Positions 29,987 to 38,963 are shown, counted from the stretch's first letter. The stretch is DNA of 51,085 nucleotides from Catellatospora sp. KI3 (GCF_029948125.1 NZ_JASAMB010000035.1:1-51085), one strand, 5' to 3'. Notes: a model not told the origin generated them from the letters alone. Translations and numbers: made by a program.

Positions 29987-31402
29987 GTGAGCGAAACTCT
30001 GCTGGGGCGGCGGCCGGCCGCCACCCGTACCCCTGAACTGCCGGAACCGGCGCGGCCGCCGCGCGCACTGGTCTGGGCGGTCGCCGCCGGCGCGGCCGCG
30101 ACGCTGGTCGCGGTGCTCGCGCTGCTGCTGCGGGTGCTGCCCACCGGCTCGCGGCTGGGCGGCTGGACCTATCCGTACGTGCGCGACGCCGGTGCCTGGG
30201 CCGTCGTCTGGCCTGCGCTGTCCGTCATCCCGGCCGTGCTCGGACTGCTGTGGCTGTCGCGGCGGCTGCCCGCGCGGTACGACGCCGCGACGGTCATCGG
30301 CTGGCTGGTGCTGGCGGTGCCGCTGCAGTCGCTGCTGCGCTGGTACGCCCCGGCGCCGCTGGCCGGGATCGTGGCCAGCGACCGGGCCAACTCCTTCTAC
30401 TCCCCGACGCTGCGCTGGAGCGCGGCGGAGTTCATCGGCCGCTACCACGAGATCGTCGAGCGGCTGCCGCCGCACGCGCGCACCAACATGCCCGGCAAGA
30501 CGATGCTGTACTACCTGCTCGACGCGTTCGGGCTGAGCCCGCTGGGCATGGGCGTGGCGGTGCTGGTGCTGTCGAACCTGGCCGCGCTGCTGCTGTACCT
30601 CATCGTGCGCGACCTGACCGGCGACCGCCGCACCGCCCTGTACGCCCTGGTGCTGTGCCTGTTCATGCCGGGGCGGCTGCACTTCACGCCGATCCTCAAC
30701 GCGGTCGCGCCGGTGCCCGTCCTGCTCGCGCTGTGGCTGCACGTGCGCTTCCTGCGCACGCGCCACTGGGCGTACGCCCTCGGGCTGGGTGCCGCCGTCT
30801 ACCTCACCCTCTTCTTCGAGCCGTCGCCGCTGATCCTGGGCCTGGTCTTCGCCGCGCTGCTGGTCTTCGCGCTGCGCGGCAAGGCCGATCGGGTACGCGC
30901 GAGCTGGGCCGACGCGGCCCGCCTGGTGGCGCTGGCCGTCGCCGGGTTCGTCGCGTGCCTGGTCGCGATGCGGCTGCTGTTCGGCTACGACATCGTGGCC
31001 GGCTTCGAGTACGTGCTGGCTGACGCCAAGCGGTTCAACAACCGCTGGCGGCCGTACGGCATCTGGGTCACCCGCAATCTGTGGTACTTCGTGCTCTGCG
31101 CCGGGTTCGCCAGCTGCGCGCTGCTGCCCGTGGCCGGGTGGGCCTCGGTGCGGCGGGTGCTCGTGCACCCGATGGCGCTGCTGACCGTGTCCGGCCTGGC
31201 CGTGCTGGCACTGCTGGACCTGCTGGGGATGAACCGGGGCGAGACGGTCCGGCTCTGGATCTTCATCGCCGCCTTCCTGCTGCTGCCCGCCGCCTGGCAG
31301 TGCGCCCGTACGGCGAAGCTCTGGCCGGTCGCGGTGGTCGTGTCGGCGCTCGTCCTGCAGACCGCCGTCGCCACCGCGATGCTCGGCTTCGTCCAGCTCT
31401 GA
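29987..31402 (+). CDS. Polytopic membrane protein, GT-C glycosyltransferase-like
   Basis: The 471-residue protein has about eleven membrane segments. Between the second and fifth segments is a long outside loop with RANSFYSPTLRWSAAEFIGRYHEIVERLPPHARTNMPGKTMLYYLLDAFG; the N-x-P-G-K-T motif and position match the catalytic loop area of GT-C fold, polyprenyl-phosphate-sugar-dependent transferases. Typical DE/ED metal motifs of PMT-like enzymes are not obvious, so the assignment is by topology. Such proteins add sugars to envelope lipids or proteins. GTG 29987 follows a GGGGGAAAC stretch that can act as ribosome site. Confidence 0.65.
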   Translation: MSETLLGRRPAATRTPELPEPARPPRALVWAVAAGAAATLVAVLALLLRVLPTGSRLGGWTYPYVRDAGAWAVVWPALSVIPAVLGLLWLSRRLPARYDAATVIGWLVLAVPLQSLLRWYAPAPLAGIVASDRANSFYSPTLRWSAAEFIGRYHEIVERLPPHARTNMPGKTMLYYLLDAFGLSPLGMGVAVLVLSNLAALLLYLIVRDLTGDRRTALYALVLCLFMPGRLHFTPILNAVAPVPVLLALWLHVRFLRTRHWAYALGLGAAVYLTLFFEPSPLILGLVFAALLVFALRGKADRVRASWADAARLVALAVAGFVACLVAMRLLFGYDIVAGFEYVLADAKRFNNRWRPYGIWVTRNLWYFVLCAGFASCALLPVAGWASVRRVLVHPMALLTVSGLAVLALLDLLGMNRGETVRLWIFIAAFLLLPAAWQCARTAKLWPVAVVVSALVLQTAVATAMLGFVQL

Positions 31403-31448
31403 CCCGCCGCCGCCCGCCGCCGCCCGCCGCCGCGGGGCGGGGCGGGCG

Positions 31449-31512
31449 GTGCAGTTTCGGGGAAAGTGCACGAATCTTGGCGCCGATTCCAGCACTTTCC
31501 CCGAAACTGCCC
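31449..31512. repeat. 64-bp dispersed palindromic repeat (copy D)
   Basis: Both arms are complete; only the last base pair of the right end differs. The centre has GAATC and GATTC. It is 46 bases after the stop of the membrane protein gene, upstream of the RpiR gene promoter. Confidence 0.9.
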
Positions 31513-31605
31513 GAACCCACGGCCGTGCCCCCGTCGCCCCCGCCACGTCGCGGCGCGTCGGCGTCGTGCTCGGTAATTTGTAACACCCGAGGGCGTGTCG
31601 AGGAA

Positions 31606-31656
31606 GCAAAATTTTTGTTGCGGGGCGTTGACAGTGTGACCGGTGGGTCGTAATTT
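31606..31656 (+). promoter_or_regulatory. Consensus promoter and possible operator of the amino-sugar operon
   Basis: TTGACA (31628-31633), a 17-base spacer and TAATTT (31651-31656) make the best housekeeping-type promoter of the window. Upstream, GCAAAATTTTTGTTGC (31606-31621) has inverted GCAA/TTGC ends and an AT-rich centre like RpiR-family operators, so autoregulation by the first gene is possible. Confidence 0.7.
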
Positions 31657-31690
31657 TCTTCACCAATGGCAAGCGGTGAAGGGAATTCTT

Positions 31691-32584
31691 GTGCAGGGTG
31701 TGATCGGTCGGATGCGAATGGAGCTGCCCAACCTGCCCGACGCGTTGCAGCGGGTGGCTGAGCAGATCCTGGAAGACCCGGCGCTGGCGGCGCAGGCGTC
31801 CATCGTGGACCTGGCCGAGCGCTCCGGGACCTCCACCGCGACGGTGACCCGGTTCTGCCGGGTGCTGGGCTTCCGCGGCTACGCCGCGCTGCGGGTGGCG
31901 CTGGCCACCGAGAGCGGGCGCGCGGCCCAGGCCCGCTGGGAGACCGACATCGACCGCGACATCGAGCCGGGCGACTCGCTGGACCGGGTGCTGGGCGTCA
32001 TCGCCAGCGCCGACGCCCGCGCCATCCAGGAGACGGCGGCACGGCTGGACATGAGCGCGGTGGCGCGGGTCGCCGAGGCGATCGCGCAGGCCAACCGGGT
32101 CGAGCTGTTCGGGCTGGGCAGCAGCGGCACCGCCGCCCGGGAGATGGCGTTCCGGCTGGAGCGGATCCGGGTCCCCTGCTGGCACCGCGAGGACTCGCAC
32201 AAGGCACTGACCAACGCGGCCCTGCTGCTGCCCGGCGACGTCGCGATCGTGCTGTCGCACAGCGGCCGTACCCGGGAGGCGATCGAGGTGCTGGCCGAGG
32301 CGGGGGAGCAGGGGGCGCTCACCGTCGCGGTCACCTCGTTCGACAAGTCGCCGCTGGCCGAGGCGGCCGACGTGGTGCTGACCACGGCGGTACACGAGAC
32401 GACCTTCCGGCTCGCGGCGCTGTCGGCGCTGCACGGGCAGCTGCTCACCCTCGACCTGATCTACGTGGCGGTCGCGCAGCTCACCTACGAGCGGACCTCC
32501 GAGGCGTTCGAGGTCACCGCCCGCGCGGTGCAGGCGCACCGCCTGCACGACGAGCCGACCTCGCACCGGCGCAACCGGCGCTAG
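31691..32584 (+). CDS. RpiR/MurR family transcriptional regulator
   Basis: The 297-residue protein has an N-terminal helix-turn-helix of the RpiR type (ALAAQASIVDLAERSGTSTATVTRFCRVLGFRGYAALRVAL) and a C-terminal SIS sugar-phosphate-binding domain (~120-260; VELFGLGSSGTAAREM and VAIVLSHSGRTREAIEVL). The SIS domain binds a phosphosugar and shifts DNA binding. It heads the genes for NgcEFG-type import, so an amino-sugar phosphate such as GlcNAc-6-phosphate is the likely signal. GTG 31691 is chosen because the promoter at 31628-31656 places transcription start near 31663, after any longer start, and AGGGAA precedes it. Confidence 0.9.
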   Translation: MQGVIGRMRMELPNLPDALQRVAEQILEDPALAAQASIVDLAERSGTSTATVTRFCRVLGFRGYAALRVALATESGRAAQARWETDIDRDIEPGDSLDRVLGVIASADARAIQETAARLDMSAVARVAEAIAQANRVELFGLGSSGTAAREMAFRLERIRVPCWHREDSHKALTNAALLLPGDVAIVLSHSGRTREAIEVLAEAGEQGALTVAVTSFDKSPLAEAADVVLTTAVHETTFRLAALSALHGQLLTLDLIYVAVAQLTYERTSEAFEVTARAVQAHRLHDEPTSHRRNRR

Positions 32585-32607
32585 CAACCATCCGAGCAGG
32601 GAGCATC

Positions 32608-33342
32608 ATGAACGCGCAGACGTACCTCGAAGCCGTCACCGAGCTGGTGGCCAAGGTGGGGAACAGCCAGGCGGCCGCAGTGGGGCGGGCCGCCGACCTG
32701 ATCACCGAGAGCCTGGCGGCGGGCGGGGTGGTGCAGGCCTTCGGCAGCGGCCACTCCGAGGCGGTGGCGATGGAGATCGCCGGGCGCGCGGGGGGCCTGG
32801 TGCCGACCAACCGCATCGCACTGCGCGACATCGTGCTGTACGGCGGTGAGCCCCGCGAGGTGCTGGAGGACCAGCTCCTCGAACGGCGCACGGAGGTGGC
32901 GCATCGCCTCTACGAGCTGGCCCCGATCGACCCCGCCGACGTGTTCGTGCTGGCGTCGCAGTCGGGCATCAACGGGGTGATCGTCGAGCTGGCGCTGCTG
33001 ATCAAGGAGCGCGGGCACCGGCTGATCGCGGTCACCTCACTGGAGCACACGGCCCGGTCCGAGCCGCGGCACCCCTCGGGGAAGCGGCTGGCCGAGCTCG
33101 CGGACGTGGTGCTCGACAACGGCGCGCCGTACGGCGACGTGCTGCTGCCCAACTCCAGCGGCGCGGCCTCGTCCGTGACCGCCGCGGTGCTGGCGCAGAT
33201 GGTGGTCGCCGAAGTGGTGGAGCGCCTGGAGCGGGCGGGGCAGACCCCGCCGATCTACCTGTCGGCCAACATCGCCGGCGGATATGAGCACAACCTGCAA
33301 CTGGAGGAGCGATACGCCGGGCGCATCCGGCGTATCGCCTAA
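32608..33342 (+). CDS. SIS-domain sugar isomerase/phosphosugar-binding protein
   Basis: The 244-residue protein contains one SIS domain: VVQAFGSGHSEAVAMEIAGRAGG, VFVLASQSGINGVIVELALLIKERGHRLIAVTSLEH and LADVVLDNGAPYGD. These are the hallmarks of the UPF0309-type SIS group found beside NgcEFG transporters and N-acetylglucosamine kinases. SIS proteins isomerise, deaminate or bind phosphosugars; the exact reaction here is not known. GGGAG four bases before ATG 32608 sets the start, 23 bases after the RpiR stop, so it is in the same operon. Confidence 0.85.
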   Translation: MNAQTYLEAVTELVAKVGNSQAAAVGRAADLITESLAAGGVVQAFGSGHSEAVAMEIAGRAGGLVPTNRIALRDIVLYGGEPREVLEDQLLERRTEVAHRLYELAPIDPADVFVLASQSGINGVIVELALLIKERGHRLIAVTSLEHTARSEPRHPSGKRLAELADVVLDNGAPYGDVLLPNSSGAASSVTAAVLAQMVVAEVVERLERAGQTPPIYLSANIAGGYEHNLQLEERYAGRIRRIA

Positions 33343-33370
33343 AACACCCCTATGTGCGAAGGGCGATATC

Positions 33371-34759
33371 GTGAACCCTACAAGACGAGGCCTGCTGGTC
33401 GGGACGGCTGCCGCCGCCGCGACGACGGCCCTGGGCGCCTGTGCCACCTCTGCCACTGAGGGCGACAGCGCCGGCAAGGGCGCCGTCAGCGCCGAGAACC
33501 CGCTGGGCGTGCCGGCGGACGCGAACCTCGAAGTCGTGGTCTTCAAGGGCGGCTACGGCGACGCCTACGCCGTGGACGCCGGTGCGAAGTACAAGGCGAA
33601 GTTCCCCAAGGTGACCGTGGACCACAAGGGCATCCAGGGCGTCGGCGAGGTGCTGCAGCCGCGGTTCGTCGCCGACAGCCCGCCGGACGTGGTCGACAAC
33701 AGCGGTGCCGGTCGGTTGGACCTGGCCACCCTGGTCGCCGCGGGCAAGCTCAAGGACCTGACCGAGCTGCTGGACGCGCCGAGCCTGGACGACCCGGCCA
33801 AGAAGGTCCGCGACACCCTCATGCCGGGCGTGATCGAGGACGGCACGTTCGACGGCAAGCCGCTGGTGCTCAACTACTCCTCGGTCGTCTGGGGCATCTG
33901 GTACTCCAAGTCGCTGTTCGCCAAGCACGGCTGGACGTTCCCGAAGACCTGGGACGAGATGCTCACCCTGAACGACGAGATCAAGAAGGCGGGTCTGCAC
34001 GCCTGGACCTGGCAGGGCAAGTACCCGGAGTACCTGAACGACCCGCTGGTGTCGCTGGCGGCCAAGGCGGGCGGGTTCGAGCTGGTCAAGTCGATCGACA
34101 ACCTGGAGGCGGGCGCCTGGAAGAGCCCGGCCATGATGGCGGCCGCCGAGGCGATCTACCAGCTCGCGGTGCGCGGGCACATCATGCCCGGCTCGGAGGG
34201 CCTGTCCCACACCGAGGCGCAGAACGCCTGGTGCAAGGGCCAGGTCGCGTTCATCCCGTGCGGCTCCTGGCTGGAGGGCGAGCAGCAGGCCGTCACCCCG
34301 GCCGGGTTCGACATGGTGATGGCGCCGGTGCCGTCGCTGACCGGCTCCGACAAGCTCGCCGACGGCGCGGTCATGGCCACCAGCTCCGAGTCGTTCGTGG
34401 TGCCGGCCAAGGCTAAGAACGTCCAGGGCGGCCTGGAGTACCTGCGCATCCTGTTCTCCAAGCAGGTGGCGCGCGGCTTCGCCGAGAACGCCAAGTCGCT
34501 GCCGGTCGTGGCCGGTGCCACCGACGGGCTGACCCTGACCAGCGGTCTGGGTTCGGTGGCGCAGTCGGTCGCCGGTGCGGGCGCGAACGTGTTCAGCTAC
34601 AAGTTCCGCACCTGGTACGCGCCGCTGTCCAAGGCGGTCGACGACGCCACCGGCGAGCTCGCCACCAAGCGGATCAACCCCGCGCAGTGGGCCGAGCGGG
34701 TGCAGAAGGCCGCCGACGCGGTCGCCGCCGACAGCTCCATCGCCAAGCACAAGCGGTGA
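33371..34759 (+). CDS. ngcE: NgcE-like N-acetylglucosamine/chitobiose-binding lipoprotein
   Basis: The 462-residue protein has a signal peptide with twin Arg (TRRGLLVGTAAAAATTALGAC) and a lipobox ending at Cys; the mature protein is anchored to the membrane outside. Its sequence follows the NgcE group of extracellular sugar-binding proteins: NPLGV, LEVVVFKGGYGD, LQPRFVADSPPDVVDNSGA, APSLDDPAKKVRDTLMPG, YQLAVRGHIMPGSEGLSHTE and FIPCGSWLEGEQ. In Streptomyces NgcE binds GlcNAc and chitobiose. GTG 33371 has AAGGG seven bases upstream. Its stop overlaps the first permease start (GTGA). Confidence 0.9.
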   Translation: MNPTRRGLLVGTAAAAATTALGACATSATEGDSAGKGAVSAENPLGVPADANLEVVVFKGGYGDAYAVDAGAKYKAKFPKVTVDHKGIQGVGEVLQPRFVADSPPDVVDNSGAGRLDLATLVAAGKLKDLTELLDAPSLDDPAKKVRDTLMPGVIEDGTFDGKPLVLNYSSVVWGIWYSKSLFAKHGWTFPKTWDEMLTLNDEIKKAGLHAWTWQGKYPEYLNDPLVSLAAKAGGFELVKSIDNLEAGAWKSPAMMAAAEAIYQLAVRGHIMPGSEGLSHTEAQNAWCKGQVAFIPCGSWLEGEQQAVTPAGFDMVMAPVPSLTGSDKLADGAVMATSSESFVVPAKAKNVQGGLEYLRILFSKQVARGFAENAKSLPVVAGATDGLTLTSGLGSVAQSVAGAGANVFSYKFRTWYAPLSKAVDDATGELATKRINPAQWAERVQKAADAVAADSSIAKHKR

Positions 34760-35640
34760 GCGGTATGCGGCACGGCAAGTACCGGTTCCTGCTCGGGGCG
34801 CTGACCCTGCCCCTGGCCCTGTACGGCCTGCTCGTGCTGTGGCCGTACCTGCAGGCCTTCTACCTCGCCTTCACCGACTGGACCGGTGTCACCAGCGAGG
34901 TGAACCTGATCGGGATCGACAACTTCACCCGCATGTGGAGCGACCCGCTGTTCCTGGCGGCGCTGCGGCACAACGGGCTGATGCTGCTTGCCGTGCCGCT
35001 GGCCGTCATCGTGGTGGCGCTCGGCCTGGCCGCGGGGACCCGGGGCACCCGGGTCTACCGGGTGGTCTACTTCTTCCCCCAGCTGCTGTCCGTGGCGATC
35101 ATCGCGGTGCTGTGGCAGTTCGTGTACACCCCCAACAGCGGGCTGCTCAACGGCCTGCTGACGGGGCTGGGCCTGGACTCGTGGCGGCACTCCTGGCTGG
35201 CCGAGCCGGATCTCGCGCTGTGGTGCGTGATCGCGGTGCTGATCTGGTCGGCGATCGGGTTCTACGTGGTGCTGTTCGCCGCGGCGATGGAGTCCGTGCC
35301 GGCCGACATCATGGAGGCCGCCGCGATCGACGGGGCGGGGGAGCTGACCGTGTTCCGGCGGATCACCCTGCCGCTGATCTGGGACAGCGTCCAGGTCGCC
35401 TGGATCTACCTGGGCATCCTGGCGCTGGACGGGTTCGCGCTGGTGCAGATCATGACCGTCGGGCCCGGTGGGCCGGACAACAGCACCGAGGTGATGGGCC
35501 TGACCCTCTACCGGACGGCGTTCACGTACAGCAAGTTCGGCTACGCCTCGGCGATGGGGGTGGCGATCTTCTTCCTGTCGCTGACCCTGGCCGTACTGAT
35601 GCTGAAGTTCACCAGGCGGGAAAAGGTGGAGCTGGCATGA
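34756..35640 (+). CDS. ngcF: Sugar ABC transporter permease, NgcF-like
   Basis: The 294-residue protein has six membrane segments and the binding-protein-dependent permease loop EAAAIDGAGELTVFRRITLPLI that contacts the ATPase. It starts RFLLGALTLPLALYGLLVLWPYLQAFYLAFTDWTG, typical of the MalF-like permease of two-permease sugar importers. GTG 34756 overlaps the NgcE stop; an ATG at 34765 is an alternative. Its stop overlaps the start of the second permease by four bases. There is no ATPase gene nearby, as in other NgcEFG clusters, which use a shared MsiK-type ATPase. Confidence 0.88.
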   Translation: MSGMRHGKYRFLLGALTLPLALYGLLVLWPYLQAFYLAFTDWTGVTSEVNLIGIDNFTRMWSDPLFLAALRHNGLMLLAVPLAVIVVALGLAAGTRGTRVYRVVYFFPQLLSVAIIAVLWQFVYTPNSGLLNGLLTGLGLDSWRHSWLAEPDLALWCVIAVLIWSAIGFYVVLFAAAMESVPADIMEAAAIDGAGELTVFRRITLPLIWDSVQVAWIYLGILALDGFALVQIMTVGPGGPDNSTEVMGLTLYRTAFTYSKFGYASAMGVAIFFLSLTLAVLMLKFTRREKVELA

Positions 35641-36449
35641 AGACGATCCGGCACACCGTCCTGACCCTGTGGGCGCTGGTGTTCACGGTGCCGCTGCTGT
35701 GGGCGTTCATGTCGTCGGTGAAGACCGACGCGGAGATCTTCGACAGCCCCTGGCAGCCGCCGGCCACGCCGCACTTCGAGAACTGGTCGCGGGCCTGGGA
35801 GCAGGCCTCGATCGGACGCTACCTGGGCAACACCGTCATCGTGGTCGGCGGGTCGCTGACCCTGACCATGCTGCTGGGCGCGCTGGTGGCGTACTGCCTG
35901 GCCCGGTACGAGTTCCCGGGCAACCGCACCATCTACTACACGCTCGTGGCGGGGATGCTGTTCCCGGTCTTCCTCGCCCTGGTGCCGCTGTTCTTCGTGG
36001 TCAAGCAGTTGGGCATGCTCAACACGTACCACGGACTGATCCTGGTCTACACCGCGTACGCGCTGCCGTTCACCGTGTTCTTCCTGCACGGCTTCTTCCG
36101 CGCCCTGCCGGGTGCGGTGGCCGAGGCGGCGTTCATCGACGGCGCCTCGCACGCGGGGGTGTTCTGGCGGGTCATGCTCCCCATGGCCCGGCCCGGCATG
36201 GTCAGCATCGGCATCTTCAACTTCCTCGGGCTGTGGAACCAGTACCTGCTGCCCAAGGCGCTCAACACCGATCCGGACGACTACGTCATCACCCAGGGCC
36301 TGGCCGCGCTGGCGACCAGTCGCGGGGCCAGCAGTGACTGGAGCGGCCTGTTCGCCGGTCTGGTCATCGCGATCCTGCCGGTGCTGATCGCGTACGTCTT
36401 CTTCCAACGGCAGATCCGGGCCGGCCTGACCGCGGGGGCGGTCAGGTAA
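35637..36449 (+). CDS. ngcG: Sugar ABC transporter permease, NgcG-like
   Basis: The 270-residue protein is a MalG-like permease with six membrane segments. It begins TVLTLWALVFTVPLLWAFMSSVKTDAEIF and has the ATPase-contact loop EAAFIDGASHAGVFWRVMLPMARPG. ATG 35637 overlaps the stop of the first permease (ATGA), so the two are coupled. It is the last gene before a terminator-like hairpin at 36471-36531, so the transcription unit from 31691 may end here. Confidence 0.88.
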   Translation: MKTIRHTVLTLWALVFTVPLLWAFMSSVKTDAEIFDSPWQPPATPHFENWSRAWEQASIGRYLGNTVIVVGGSLTLTMLLGALVAYCLARYEFPGNRTIYYTLVAGMLFPVFLALVPLFFVVKQLGMLNTYHGLILVYTAYALPFTVFFLHGFFRALPGAVAEAAFIDGASHAGVFWRVMLPMARPGMVSIGIFNFLGLWNQYLLPKALNTDPDDYVITQGLAALATSRGASSDWSGLFAGLVIAILPVLIAYVFFQRQIRAGLTAGAVR

Positions 36450-36470
36450 CCACCCACCGGCCCGTCATGC

Positions 36471-36531
36471 GGGCACGGTTCGGCAGACGCCGCGGCGGGC
36501 GTGCCCTGCCGCTGCTGGACCGTGCCCTTTT
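36471..36531 (+). terminator. Hairpin with T-run after the transporter operon
   Basis: GGGCACGGT (36471-36479) pairs with ACCGTGCCC (36519-36527), inner GGCAG/CTGCC also pairs, and TTTT follows at once. It is the only terminator here with a T-run. Confidence 0.65.
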
Positions 36532-36582
36532 GCTCCAAACAGCACAGTCAGCACCTCAGCGCAGTTCAGAAAGGAGAGCACC

Positions 36583-37815
36583 ATGTCCATCAAGCGCCCC
36601 GTGGCCGCCGGATTCGCGGCAGCCGTGGTCGCCCTGGCCACCGGCACCGTCGCCGCCGTGGCCTCCGGCGGTACGGCCGTCGCGGCCCCCAGCTCGTGCA
36701 GCGCCCTGTTCGACGACTTCTCCTACAGCAGCGCGTCGGACCCGCTGATCCAGCAGCATGGCTGGAGCGTGCGGACCAACTCGGGCGGCCCCGGCATCCC
36801 CGGCGCCTCCTGGCCCGCCTCGAACGTCTCGTTCCCGACCGTGGACGGCGCGAAGGGCCTGCAGCTGCAGGCCTCGACCGACGGCACGGCCGGGGGCACC
36901 AGCCAGGCCGAGTTCCTGGCCGGGCAGCGGTTCTTCGAGGGTACGTACGCGGCGCGCGTCAAGTTCGCCGACGCGCCCGTGTCCGGCAACGACGGCGACC
37001 ACCTGGTGGAGACGTTCTTCACCATCACGCCGCTCAACGCCCCGATGGACCCGAACTACGGCGAGATCGACTTCGAGTACCTGCCCAACGGCGGGTGGGG
37101 CGAGCCGTCGAACATCCTGTACGAGACCACGTGGGAGACGTACCGCCCCGACCCGTGGGAGGCCGTCAACGTGCACGGCCAGCAGGCGATCTCGTACAAC
37201 GGCTGGCACGACCTGGTGTTCACCGTCTCGGGCGGGCATGTCATCTACTACGTGGACGGCGTGCAGGTGGCCGACCACAGCGGGATCTACTACCCCGAGA
37301 CGAACATGTCGGTGAACTTCAACCTGTGGTTCATCGACTCGGCCGCCCACACCGGCGGCACGGCCACCTACCGGCAGCAGGTCGACTACTTCCTGCACAC
37401 CGCCGGTGAGGTGCTCACCCCGGCCCAGGTGAACTCGCGCGTGGGGTCGTACCGCGCGTCGAACATCGCCTGGACCGACACGGTCGGCACCGGCGGCGGC
37501 ACCTGCCCCACCGCCTCGCCGACCGCGGGGCCGAGCAACCCGCCGACCAGCCCGTCCCCGTCGCCGAGCAAGTCGGCCTCGCCGTCGCCGTCGGCGTCGC
37601 CGAGCCCCGGCGGCACCGGCTGCGCCAGCGCGCCGCTGTGGAACGTCAACAGCGTCTACCTGGGCGGGGCGCAGGTGAAGTGGGAGAAGAGCGCCAACGG
37701 CAACCCGGGTGGTCCGAAGTCGGGCCAGGGCGTACACCTGTGGAAGGCCCGCTGGTGGACCCAGGGCTCCGAGCCCGGCTGGACCCAGCAGTGGGAAGAC
37801 CTCGGCCGCTGCTAG
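36583..37815 (+). CDS. Secreted GH16 glycosidase with C-terminal CBM5/12 module
   Basis: The 410-residue protein has a signal peptide (FAAAVVALATGTVAAVASGGTAVAA), a GH16-type concanavalin fold domain (~40-290) and, after a Ser/Pro linker (SPSPSPSKSASPSPS), a CBM5/12 module with KARWWTQGSEPGWTQQWEDLG. The catalytic motif reads GEIDFEYLP, with Glu161, Asp163 and Glu165 in the E-x-D-x-E spacing of GH16. GH16 enzymes cut beta-1,3/1,4-glucans, galactans or related polymers; the exact target is not clear. CBM5/12 modules bind chitin or cellulose. AGGAG six bases before ATG 36583 supports the start. Its place between the NgcEFG genes and a GlcNAc kinase suggests a role in supplying sugars from chitin- or glucan-rich walls. 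Confidence 0.85.
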   Translation: MSIKRPVAAGFAAAVVALATGTVAAVASGGTAVAAPSSCSALFDDFSYSSASDPLIQQHGWSVRTNSGGPGIPGASWPASNVSFPTVDGAKGLQLQASTDGTAGGTSQAEFLAGQRFFEGTYAARVKFADAPVSGNDGDHLVETFFTITPLNAPMDPNYGEIDFEYLPNGGWGEPSNILYETTWETYRPDPWEAVNVHGQQAISYNGWHDLVFTVSGGHVIYYVDGVQVADHSGIYYPETNMSVNFNLWFIDSAAHTGGTATYRQQVDYFLHTAGEVLTPAQVNSRVGSYRASNIAWTDTVGTGGGTCPTASPTAGPSNPPTSPSPSPSKSASPSPSASPSPGGTGCASAPLWNVNSVYLGGAQVKWEKSANGNPGGPKSGQGVHLWKARWWTQGSEPGWTQQWEDLGRC

Positions 37816-37855
37816 TCCGGCCGGCACCGCGCACTGAATGAGAGGAGCAGCGCCC

Positions 37856-38788
37856 GTGACGTACGTACTCGGCCTCGACGTCGGCGGGACGGCGTCCCGG
37901 GCGCTGCTCACCACGCTCGACGGCGCCCGCGTCGGCTTCGGCCGCGCGGGCGCCGGCAACCCCGTCGCCGTCCCGCTCGCCGACGCCGTCACACAGGTCT
38001 GCGCTGCCGCCCGGGACGCCCTGTCCGGCGCCGACGGCACGCGGATCCGGGCCGCCGTGATGGGCATAGCCGGAGCCGGGCGGTTCACCGACCCGGCCAT
38101 CGCGGCCGCGTTCGCCGCCGGGTTCGCGCAGGCCGGAGTGCCGGTCGCGGTGCGGCCGGTCGGTGACGTCGACGTCGCGTACGCGGCCGGGTCGACCGTG
38201 CCCGACGGAACCGTGCTGATCTGCGGCACCGGCGCGATCGCCGCCCGGATCGAGGGCTGGGAACTCGGCTCGACGGCCGACGGGCTCGGCTGGCTGCTCG
38301 GCGACCTGGGCTCGGGCTTCTGGCTCGGCCGGGCCGCCGCCACGACGGCCGCCCGCGAACTGTACGCGGGCCGCTTCGACTCGCCGCTGGTCCGCCGGGT
38401 CACCGCCGCGCTGCTCGGGGCCCGTCCCGACCTCGACGGGCCGCGCGGCCCGGTCCGGCAGGACGCCGACGACCTGGTCAACGCGGTGCACGAGCAGCCG
38501 CCCCGGGCGCTGGCCCGGCTCGCGCCGCTGGTCACCGAGGCCGCCGAGGCCGGTGACCGGCTCGCGCTGTCGCTCGTGGACGACGCCGCCCGGCACCTGG
38601 TCGACTCGGCGTGCGAGGTGCACGCCGGCGGGCCGGTGGTGCTGGCGGGCAGCGTCCTGCGGCACTCCGCCCCGGTCCGCGACGCGGTCCGCACCCTGCT
38701 GGCCCAGCGCCTCCCCGGCACCTCCGTCACCCTGGCCGGCCCCGGCGAACTCGGCGCCGCCCGCCTCGCCGCCGCCACCCTGACCTGA
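37856..38788 (+). CDS. BadF/BadG-type ATPase, N-acetylglucosamine kinase-like
   Basis: The 310-residue protein shows the actin-like ATPase fold: YVLGLDVGGTASRALLTTLDG (phosphate 1), VMGIAGAGRF, TVLICGTGAIAA (phosphate 2), and the adenosine loop VLAGSVLRHSAPVRDAV. LGWLLGDLGSGFWLGR is the sugar-binding block of N-acetylglucosamine kinases. It would make GlcNAc-6-phosphate from imported GlcNAc. GTG 37856 lies eight bases after GAGGAG; the in-frame ATG at 37838 comes before that site and is not used. It follows the GH16 gene by 40 bases, so they may be co-transcribed. Confidence 0.88.
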   Translation: MTYVLGLDVGGTASRALLTTLDGARVGFGRAGAGNPVAVPLADAVTQVCAAARDALSGADGTRIRAAVMGIAGAGRFTDPAIAAAFAAGFAQAGVPVAVRPVGDVDVAYAAGSTVPDGTVLICGTGAIAARIEGWELGSTADGLGWLLGDLGSGFWLGRAAATTAARELYAGRFDSPLVRRVTAALLGARPDLDGPRGPVRQDADDLVNAVHEQPPRALARLAPLVTEAAEAGDRLALSLVDDAARHLVDSACEVHAGGPVVLAGSVLRHSAPVRDAVRTLLAQRLPGTSVTLAGPGELGAARLAAATLT

Positions 38789-38857
38789 CCGTCACCCACC
38801 CCGCCTCCACGCGTGCCCCCCCCGCGCGCCCCGCGCCCCCCGCGCGGGTCGCCCGTG

Positions 38858-38963
38858 GTGCAGTTTCGGGGAAAGTGCTGGAATCTTGGGCCTGATTCGT
38901 GCAGATTCCCCGAAACTGCACCGTCGCTGCGGACGTTGTTCGTGCAGTTTCCCTGAAAGTGCA
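38858..38963. repeat. 64-bp dispersed palindromic repeat (copy E) plus degenerate extra copy
   Basis: The main copy is 38858-38921, with one base changed in the right arm (GCAGATTCCCCG). At 38943-38963 a short hybrid, GCAGTTTCCCTGAAAGTGC, joins one arm end to the other without the centre, like a collapsed copy. Confidence 0.85.

Noticed and set aside
31643-31690. Longer start for the RpiR regulator
   Set aside because: The consensus -35/-10 pair at 31628-31656 puts the transcript start after 31643, so that codon would not be in the mRNA.
29828-32587. A 919-codon open frame on the minus strand across three + strand features
   Set aside because: It crosses the GT-C-like gene, a palindromic repeat, a consensus promoter and the RpiR gene. 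The composition is typical of antisense shadow (Gln/Arg/His-rich) and no motif is present.
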